64,000 nucleotides of DNA from Roseitalea sp. (GTDB taxonomy: Bacteria > Pseudomonadota > Alphaproteobacteria > Rhizobiales > Rhizobiaceae), in the NCBI GenBank assembly GCA_017642895.1, contig JAEPON010000005.1, positions 1 to 64,000 on the forward strand. Reading direction: 5' to 3'. The stretch's first letter is position 1; every line of letters begins with the position of its first letter. Positions 55,321 through 62,195 of this stretch are shown one piece after another. The position numbers and the translations under genes are program-made. The notes beneath the pieces were generated by a model. The model ran no database searches and was not told the origin of the DNA. It saw only the letters and a program-made list of their open reading frames with translations.

Positions 55321-56661
55321 ATGCCAAAACTCACCAAGCGCGTCGTGGACGCCGCCGAAGTCAGAGAAAAAGATTATGTCATCTGGGATGACGAACTGCC
55401 CGGCTTCGGGCTCCGTGTCTTCAAGTCAGGAAAGCGCAGCTACGTTCTGCAATACCGGGCCGCCGGTCGATCGCGCCGCTACAGTATCGGTCTTCATGGC
55501 ATCTGGACGCCGGACACGGCGCGGAAGGAAGCGAGAGTCCAGCTCGGCAAGATTGCACAAGGAGAGAACCCGGCGGAAGCCAGGCAGGCGGACCGCAACG
55601 CGATGACGGTCAGTGAACTTGCCGAACGCTATATCGAAGCAATGGACGCAGGCCTGATAATGGGTAAAGGCGGCCGACCTAAACGGCCATCGACGATCTA
55701 CGTGAATAAAGGTCAACTGCGCGGCCATATCATACCGTTGATCGGGCAACGCCGTGTGCAAGATCTCACCAAAGCCGATGTAACGAAAATGATGAACGAC
55801 GTCATCGCCGGGAAGACGAAGGCGGTGAAGAAAACGAAGAAGCGCGGCAAATCCATCCTGCGCGGCGGCCGAGGCACCGCCAGCAAATGTGTGGGTCTCA
55901 CCGGCTCGATGCTCACCTATGCCATCAGCATGGGGATCATAGACCATAATGTCGCTCACGGGATAAGGAAGCCCAAGGATCAAGTACGAGATCGCAGGTT
56001 GAGCGAGGACGAATATCGCGAACTTGGGCGCATGCTGAGCAAAGCGGAAGAAGACGCTGATCTCGCGTGGACGGTCGGCATCACCCGCCTCCTGGCTCTA
56101 ACAGGCTGCCGACGCGGCGAGGTCATCTCGCTGAAATGGAGCGAGGTGGACTTCGAGAACAGCTGCCTGCGCCTGGAAGATTCCAAAGAAGGCGCTTCCG
56201 TCCGACCGATTGGGCTGCCGGCCATCGAATTGCTGGAAGCGCATCGCGAGACGGCGACGAGCGACTTCGTTTTTCCTGGTAAGCGTGGGGCGGACACCTA
56301 TGGCGGCCTGCCAAGGCAATGGCGGAAGATGTTCGGAGATTCTGAATTGTCAGACCTCACAGCTCACGTCTTGAGACATAGCTTCGCCAGCGTCGCAAAC
56401 GACCTTGGATTCACCGAGAGCACGATCGCCACGCTCCTCGGCCATGCAACCCACTCGATCACAAGCAAGTATATCCACTCGCTCGACAGCGTGCTCGTCA
56501 TGGCAGCCGACTCCGTGGCTGGATACATTCAAGGACTGCTCGACGGAGCTCAGTTCGAACGAACCGCCTATGCGCTCGATCGGACTGCGCGGCGCGAAGC
56601 GCTCGGTAGGTTCATTGCGCAATCAAGCGCATCGGAAGGCCTAGCAACAATGCGTGAGTAA
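55321..56661 (+). CDS. int: Tyrosine-recombinase integrase (P4/CTnscr type)
   Basis: 446 residues. An N-terminal arm-binding domain (LPGFGLRVFKSGKRSYVLQYR) is followed by a SAM-like core and a catalytic domain with Arg in LTGCRRGEV, HxxR in HVLRHSFAS, and GHA...Y (LLGHATHSITSKYIHS). The ATG at 55321 begins MPKLTKRVVDA, typical of this class. It lies 180 bp from the tRNA-Arg fragment and points into the island. It is convergent with the nuclease gene, 8 bp away. Confidence 0.93.
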   Translation: MPKLTKRVVDAAEVREKDYVIWDDELPGFGLRVFKSGKRSYVLQYRAAGRSRRYSIGLHGIWTPDTARKEARVQLGKIAQGENPAEARQADRNAMTVSELAERYIEAMDAGLIMGKGGRPKRPSTIYVNKGQLRGHIIPLIGQRRVQDLTKADVTKMMNDVIAGKTKAVKKTKKRGKSILRGGRGTASKCVGLTGSMLTYAISMGIIDHNVAHGIRKPKDQVRDRRLSEDEYRELGRMLSKAEEDADLAWTVGITRLLALTGCRRGEVISLKWSEVDFENSCLRLEDSKEGASVRPIGLPAIELLEAHRETATSDFVFPGKRGADTYGGLPRQWRKMFGDSELSDLTAHVLRHSFASVANDLGFTESTIATLLGHATHSITSKYIHSLDSVLVMAADSVAGYIQGLLDGAQFERTAYALDRTARREALGRFIAQSSASEGLATMRE

Positions 56662-56669
56662 GCCTTCGG

Positions 56670-57851
56670 CTACGTTTCCGCTGGTCTTTCCATTCTTGAA
56701 GGCCTTGGCAGAATAATGACCTTCTCAATTCCTTCCAAGTTTTCAAGGCCTTGCTGGAGTGTTGCGTATTCTTCCGTTTGGCGACAATCGTCCCAAATGA
56801 ACGCAACAAGTTTATCGTAGCCTGTTCTATCGCCGAGATAGAGTGATCGATCTGCGGCGATCTCCTGTGTGACTTTGCGGCACTCCGCTGTTCCTGCACG
56901 GCGCATGAATTTTACTTCGATTATGGTCTGCAGCGAGGGTACTCCCAAATCATAACGCGGCGTGCTGTGTCCAACTTTCGGAAGCGATTGCTCGTCAACG
57001 AGATCTCCAAATACAGGCCGTAGTACAGTCCAAAGCAAGTTCTGCACATGATACTCGTGGTCAATTTCCCATTGTTGCGGAAGAACGCCTTTGACGCGCG
57101 GCTTGGTCTCATATGTCCAGTGAGACATTGCATCGCGTAACGCCTCCAAAAGAGACACAAGTTCTGTGAAACCTGCTCCATGCACAGGCATGCGTGAAAG
57201 CGCTTCGACACACGAGTCATAGACAGCTCGGCCAGCTGCGATCTTTGGGGACGCCGTCTCTCCGACCAGAGATACCACTTTTTCCCAAGCGCGCTGCCTG
57301 TCATCGGCGACAAACTCCTGGTTCAAAGCAGCTTGCATAGCGACCCTGAACAACACGTCATCAACAGAATTCCAAGACTCCACTTCCAGCACCACTTGGG
57401 CCGCTTTTACCAGCCCATACTCCCACTCTTCTTGAGGAACATTTATCGCTGATTTCGCCAAAAGCTGGATAAACCATGCTAGCTGATCTTCAGCTATTTG
57501 CGTCGCCCGCGCGCCCAAGGCTACGCCTAACAGGGCAAACCCATCGACCTCAAATCTTGGAACTCGCCCCTCTGCGAAAAACGTTCGTCCAGAGAGATGG
57601 TCAAACCCGAGCCGAAATGACTGAGCATCATCGTCAGTCACTAAGCCTGCGGCCATCGCATATCCGATGCACGCAATTCGCGGATATGCCGTAGCATCGT
57701 CATCACTTTCTCCGTCTATTCGAAAGAGCGACGGCAGAATCACGTGATCAGACTTGATCAAAAAACTACAGAAGCCTGCCACGTGGGCGGGCAAATCAGA
57801 GTAATTCGCCTCTGAAATACTAAGTCCAGGCTTTAAGTCCGCTAGTTGCAT
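56670..57851 (-). CDS. PD-(D/E)XK nuclease, effector partner of the Argonaute
   Basis: 393 residues. The first 280 or so are helical with no recognised motif. The C-terminal 100 residues have the nuclease core: Asp in PRYDLGVPS, ExK in TIIEVKFMRR, and a following TQEIAADRSLYL helix. Its ATG overlaps the stop of the Argonaute gene by one base (TGATG), so the two proteins are made together. In known catalytically inactive long Argonaute systems such nucleases degrade DNA on target recognition and cause abortive infection. That role is inferred here from the pairing and motifs. Confidence 0.8.
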   Translation of the reverse strand: MQLADLKPGLSISEANYSDLPAHVAGFCSFLIKSDHVILPSLFRIDGESDDDATAYPRIACIGYAMAAGLVTDDDAQSFRLGFDHLSGRTFFAEGRVPRFEVDGFALLGVALGARATQIAEDQLAWFIQLLAKSAINVPQEEWEYGLVKAAQVVLEVESWNSVDDVLFRVAMQAALNQEFVADDRQRAWEKVVSLVGETASPKIAAGRAVYDSCVEALSRMPVHGAGFTELVSLLEALRDAMSHWTYETKPRVKGVLPQQWEIDHEYHVQNLLWTVLRPVFGDLVDEQSLPKVGHSTPRYDLGVPSLQTIIEVKFMRRAGTAECRKVTQEIAADRSLYLGDRTGYDKLVAFIWDDCRQTEEYATLQQGLENLEGIEKVIILPRPSRMERPAET

Positions 57852-60196
57852 CAAAGGAACCAAAGTGTTCTGCCGATATCGCGAAATTTCACGGCATCAT
57901 CGTCCCAGCTTTTGATTTGTTTCAAACCGGTCAATCGCTCGGCAATAAGATCTGAGTATTTGATCGTTATTGGGAAAGGTTCTGGTGACATAATCCGCCA
58001 CGAATGGGCTGTGAAATCGAATGCCTGACGCGCGAGATAAGTCATATCTCGAAACGTGGAATTACGATGCAGTTTCAGCAAGCAAGCACGAGGCATACCG
58101 TCCGTTGCTTGTTTCAGCTCTGACGCGCCAGCGAAGACGACGAGTGACTCATGGTCGCCAAGCTTCAAATGCATGCCCCTGGATGGACCGAGAACCCCTT
58201 TCTTCTGTTGAGACCATGGCGGTTCACCCTTCTGGTCCATATCAAAAAGCACGAAAGGGTTGGTAGGAGCGATGTGAACAAAAGCATAGGTGACGTTGTC
58301 CAACTCAAGCCCTTCGACCGCGGCCTTGATCGCTTCCGCTTCGACATCCTTTGCTGGCTTGAACATGTGAAAGATGAGTCGAACTCTGTCAGTATTCTTC
58401 CAGTTATCCTGATCTCTGATCCTGGTGATCGTTCTCTTCAGAGTTTCGGTTAAGGCAGAAGCATACTCAGAGAAAGGAACTACGTTTGTTCGCTCGCTGA
58501 GGTGATATCCGCCATCACTTGAGAATACTGTTGTGATCCCAACTTGGCGCGACCCTCCGCCAATCCTGCTGGTTGTCGCGACATGAGAGCCAACACCAAT
58601 GACGAGTTCGTGACCAACAGTCTGCTCAGCCCCCAGAAGCCACGGACGACCGCCAAGCTTCGCGTAACAGGCAAGGCTCATTTGGTTCATCGTGAACACT
58701 AAACCCGAGGCTGGCTGGTTCATCGTTTCCAACCTGAAACTCTGAACAGCCACATGGTTCTTCAACAGCGCTGCTTTCGTACCAAAATACGGGTTTTGAT
58801 GACCTGGAAGCGCTTTGAAATCCTCCTCGACTTGAACCAGGGCTAAGTCCCACTGGATCCCCGTATCAGCAGAATGGGCGAGTGCTGCGCTGCAGGCCTG
58901 CTCATATCCATCCAACGTCGCTGACTTGGACGTAAATGTCTGCACGTTGGCCTTCTCGAGCTGAAACCGCCGCAAGAAGCCATCTCCATATCGAGCCTGC
59001 TCCCGACCTCGACGGCCGGTCTTCACGTCTGGCATTCCCTCCAGAAATTTAGCGACGAACGTTTCAACTTGCCCTTCATATCGGGCTTGGCAAATCACGG
59101 CGATGTTCAATTTCTTGGGCGTGAAGGTTCTTTGATCATATGGCCCATTCGCTTTGATTCCACGCTCGTTCCAATTGTCGGTTCTCGTTCCTGACGGGTC
59201 AAAAACGAGCGAAGGCTTCTGAATCAGCTCTTGGGCCGGAAAAACCGGGGATTTCGAATCGAGCAGCTCGGACATTTCGAATTCAACACCCGGCACGGCT
59301 TCCAAGGCTTGATCGCGCAAGAAGCCCAACGTCTCTTCAATTGTCTTTAGACGTCCAGGGCCAGAGTGAAGTTGACTGGCGGCCAGTTTTGCATCGTTGA
59401 GCACGCGCTCAGCATCGTTTCCAAGAAGACTGCGGACACACCAGTCAAAATCGACCTTGCTTGCAGAGAGGCGAGCTCGTGAAGTATCTACCGATTCAAA
59501 GCCTTCGCGGTGGTCCTCCAACAACAACTGTCCGTCCGATATAGATGCTACCCGCCCTACCGTTTGTGGACGCGGCGTCAGTCGAGGATCATCAGGAGGG
59601 TGATCGACGATTACGTATTTGCCAATCACTGAAATCCCTGCGTCGATGAGCTCATCACAGGTCGCAAGAAGGAGGTTCCGAACACGCGCATCGCACAACA
59701 AACCAAATTGTGGCTTACCGTCGGAGCCAAAGATGGTTCTCGGGGTAAATTGTAACAAAGAACGCTTTTGCACCCAGTTGGGCAGCTTCTCGTGACCGAT
59801 CAAATTCCGCTGCGCGCTTCCGAGCACCTCAACAGGGTAATCGCGCGCTATTTCGCGTTTGCCTGAAAATGCTCTTACCAAAGCTGCGTTTAGCAAAGCC
59901 GCCCAATACCAATGCGTTTCTTTGAGATCGACCTCCATTGTTTTGTCACTCAACGGCTCTGCCCCCTGAGCAACGGGAATATCGATGATGGTATCATCTT
60001 CTCTGTGCGTGCGAAAAACGTGCGTCTCGCCATACTCTTTGCGAAGCGAGGCTAGGGTATCGACTTCGAATGGACGGAACCCCACGTGGATTTCTGTGTC
60101 GCCCCTCAAGCCAACCGGCGCGAAGTTTAATCTCAGATTTTTACTGCTCATTTGATTTGGCTTCTTGCACTTGTCGGAGTTTTCGTCTTTCGTCAT
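57851..60196 (-). CDS. Long prokaryotic Argonaute, catalytically inactive (long-B type)
   Basis: About 781 residues. The MID domain (LNIAVICQARYEGQ to about FGTKAALLKNHVAVQSF with a Lys/Gln guide 5'-end pocket) precedes a PIWI domain recognised by AKLGGRPWLL, ELVIGVGSH, VRLIFHMFKPAKDVE and the terminal LWFL carboxylate. The catalytic DEDX tetrad is lost: the first Asp (expected after VIG) is Gly, and no Asp stands in the HMFKP segment. It should bind guide and target but not cut, acting as a sensor for the overlapping nuclease. The start is uncertain (60196, or MSSKNLR at 60151). The AbiEii gene ends 53 nt upstream on the same strand. Confidence 0.88.
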   Translation of the reverse strand: MTKDENSDKCKKPNQMSSKNLRLNFAPVGLRGDTEIHVGFRPFEVDTLASLRKEYGETHVFRTHREDDTIIDIPVAQGAEPLSDKTMEVDLKETHWYWAALLNAALVRAFSGKREIARDYPVEVLGSAQRNLIGHEKLPNWVQKRSLLQFTPRTIFGSDGKPQFGLLCDARVRNLLLATCDELIDAGISVIGKYVIVDHPPDDPRLTPRPQTVGRVASISDGQLLLEDHREGFESVDTSRARLSASKVDFDWCVRSLLGNDAERVLNDAKLAASQLHSGPGRLKTIEETLGFLRDQALEAVPGVEFEMSELLDSKSPVFPAQELIQKPSLVFDPSGTRTDNWNERGIKANGPYDQRTFTPKKLNIAVICQARYEGQVETFVAKFLEGMPDVKTGRRGREQARYGDGFLRRFQLEKANVQTFTSKSATLDGYEQACSAALAHSADTGIQWDLALVQVEEDFKALPGHQNPYFGTKAALLKNHVAVQSFRLETMNQPASGLVFTMNQMSLACYAKLGGRPWLLGAEQTVGHELVIGVGSHVATTSRIGGGSRQVGITTVFSSDGGYHLSERTNVVPFSEYASALTETLKRTITRIRDQDNWKNTDRVRLIFHMFKPAKDVEAEAIKAAVEGLELDNVTYAFVHIAPTNPFVLFDMDQKGEPPWSQQKKGVLGPSRGMHLKLGDHESLVVFAGASELKQATDGMPRACLLKLHRNSTFRDMTYLARQAFDFTAHSWRIMSPEPFPITIKYSDLIAERLTGLKQIKSWDDDAVKFRDIGRTLWFL

Positions 60197-60249
60197 CACT
60201 TCCAAGCAATGGTAGATAAAGAACTATTCTACTTGGGGCATAAATTTTC

Positions 60250-61137
60250 TCAGTGTTCATGGCTTCGCCCAACCAGTTCTGAAAGGCCTAGCTGTCCTGC
60301 AACTTCATCTGCTCGGCCCCACCGCTGTCCGGGAAGGCGCTCGATTAGATCGATGAATACCCTAAGAAAGGCTGCGCGACCGGCAGCAGCATTAAGCGCG
60401 TCGGCTCGATCGGGAGTGAGGAGAGCGCGAATATCCCCCAACAAGTCCGGGCGGGCGAACTTCGCCAGCATCCGCTGCTCAGCCTCCGCCCGCGAGATAG
60501 CCTGACCCTGTTGGCCAAGATATCGGACAAACAACTCGACAACCCGATCGAGATTGAGATCGTGAAGCGCATCGAGCGCGTGGTCGAGGTCAAAGAGGTC
60601 GCGCCCCTTGTCCCTCTGGAGCAAGGCGCGCAGCTTCGTGGCCAAAAGTTCTTCAGCCGAAAAGGTGGCGATCCGAGCGGCTCCGCTGAACCACGGATTG
60701 TCGACCGAATAGGCAATAGCCGCCGGCTGATCGAAAGCCTCAATCTCTGCGATGTTGATCTCGACCTTCAGTCGGAGCTGGGTGTCGGGATCATCCTCAG
60801 CGGGAACACGAAAGCGCAGCTTTGGGGCAACGGGGCTTGCGGCGAAGCTGCCTTGCCCGAGCCATGGTTCCAGCACCTCGCGCATGGCATCGAGAATGGG
60901 TCCAATCGGTCCCGCTTCGGTGCGGACCAGATCGATATCCTCCGAATAGCGCAGAGGCTTTGGGAAGATGATCTTGTTGAGCGCGGTGCCACCCCGGAAG
61001 CGCAGCGCGGAGCCCAGCAAGTCGTGGCTGAAAATCTCGACCAGCGCCCGCGAAATGATCAGGTCCTGCTCGACCTGACGCGGCTCCGCCCAGGGCGCGA
61101 TCTGGCTCCAAGCCGTGATGTTCGTTTCCGGTATCAC
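60250..61137 (-). CDS. abiEii: AbiEii/AbiGii-type nucleotidyltransferase toxin
   Basis: 295 residues with the minimal nucleotidyltransferase motif RFRGGTALNKI followed by RYSEDIDLV, then EELLATKLRALLQRDKGRDLFDL, the conserved core of the AbiEii family. It is the toxin of a type IV toxin-antitoxin pair, and family members inactivate tRNA acceptor ends. The GTG start overlaps the antitoxin stop (GTGA), the normal order. It lies upstream of, and co-directional with, the Argonaute gene. Confidence 0.92.
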   Translation of the reverse strand: MIPETNITAWSQIAPWAEPRQVEQDLIISRALVEIFSHDLLGSALRFRGGTALNKIIFPKPLRYSEDIDLVRTEAGPIGPILDAMREVLEPWLGQGSFAASPVAPKLRFRVPAEDDPDTQLRLKVEINIAEIEAFDQPAAIAYSVDNPWFSGAARIATFSAEELLATKLRALLQRDKGRDLFDLDHALDALHDLNLDRVVELFVRYLGQQGQAISRAEAEQRMLAKFARPDLLGDIRALLTPDRADALNAAAGRAAFLRVFIDLIERLPGQRWGRADEVAGQLGLSELVGRSHEH

Positions 61138-61958
61138 TGCTCGTCCACCACCAGGGATCGGCGAACAATGACGTGCCAGCGTCGGTCCCGCTGGATTTCA
61201 TCCTCACCGATGGCCCTCTTGGCCTCGCCGGGCTCGAGCTCGACCCATGGCGCGTTGCCGTTCGCCAGATAGTCGTCCAGCGTCTGCGCCGTATCGGCGC
61301 TTCCGATTTGATCGAGAACATAGCCGAGGCGCTGCACGACCGAGCGCTCGAATGCCGGCGCCAGCGCGCCGAGCTGTTCCGGGTCGATTGCAGGCGCAAG
61401 TTCAACAAGAACGCCGGCCGTGTGATCGAGCCCGCCACTGGCCTTGGGGTAGCGCAGCAAGTCGAGCGCCGTAAGCGCCGGAGAAGAGACCCGCATCGAA
61501 CCGGTATCCGTCTTGCGCCCCGCGATGCCGCTTTCAATCGCGGCCAAATCCCTGCGGAAGTAGAAGACGATCTTCGAGCGGCCGGCGCGGATCGGCTTCC
61601 ACTGGCGGTCGGTCACGACTTGGAATTCCATAACGGCCTGATGGGCTGCCCCGTGCAGTTCCGCCGCCTTGAGAAGCCCGACATAGTAAGGCCGCCCAGC
61701 CTCCTCCATCATCGCATCAATATACCAGCCTGGCGGCGGCGCGCCCCATTTCAGGAAGCGGGTCGGCGTGATGACATAGAAGCCGCGGCGTGGTGCGAAG
61801 ATGTGCCCGCGTTTTGCAAGACGCGCCGCCGCATCCAGAAACGCCCCATGGCTGATCCCTAACGCCTCCATCGCTGCCTCCCGGGTGAAGCAGGTCTGCC
61901 CGGTCGAGGCCAGGTCCTCGGCATAGCTTGCCAGACTGGTGATGCGCTCGGGTATCAT
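61134..61958 (-). CDS. abiEi: AbiEi-type antitoxin / transcriptional regulator
   Basis: 274 residues. The N-terminal winged helix (CFTREAAMEALGISHGAFL; RLAKRGHIFAPRRGFYVI) and C-terminal domain (SSPALTALDLLRYPKASGGL) match AbiEi antitoxins, which neutralise the toxin and repress their own promoter by binding inverted repeats. An exact 9-bp inverted repeat covers its start codon and upstream region. It is divergent from the OLD-family gene. Confidence 0.92.
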   Translation of the reverse strand: MIPERITSLASYAEDLASTGQTCFTREAAMEALGISHGAFLDAAARLAKRGHIFAPRRGFYVITPTRFLKWGAPPPGWYIDAMMEEAGRPYYVGLLKAAELHGAAHQAVMEFQVVTDRQWKPIRAGRSKIVFYFRRDLAAIESGIAGRKTDTGSMRVSSPALTALDLLRYPKASGGLDHTAGVLVELAPAIDPEQLGALAPAFERSVVQRLGYVLDQIGSADTAQTLDDYLANGNAPWVELEPGEAKRAIGEDEIQRDRRWHVIVRRSLVVDEQ

Positions 61959-61999
61959 ATTGCAAAAACCGCTCTACCAGCCGATTTTCTAATATGATA
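61953..61999. promoter_or_regulatory. Inverted repeat TATCATATT ... AATATGATA, candidate AbiEi operator
   Basis: Perfect 9-bp arms lie at 61953-61961 and 61991-61999 with 29 bp between. The right arm is itself part of the palindrome AATATGATATT. The left arm includes the abiEi start codon. AbiEi antitoxins are known to autorepress by binding inverted repeats in their promoter, which fits this placement. Confidence 0.55.
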
Positions 62000-62195
62000 T
62001 TGGAGTACAAGCAAGTTCGATATAGCTAAGTCCGCGCAAAACCCGGAGCTTGGCATACGATTCTGAAGGCGGCGTATGATGCAGAACGATAGTGGCCGGA
62101 AGATCAAGACGGTCGTTTTGAAGCTTGAGTAAAAGATCAAACGCCGAAACCTAACTCGACAAGAAGCCTCAGTGCTCCGAAGGACTACTCAAACC

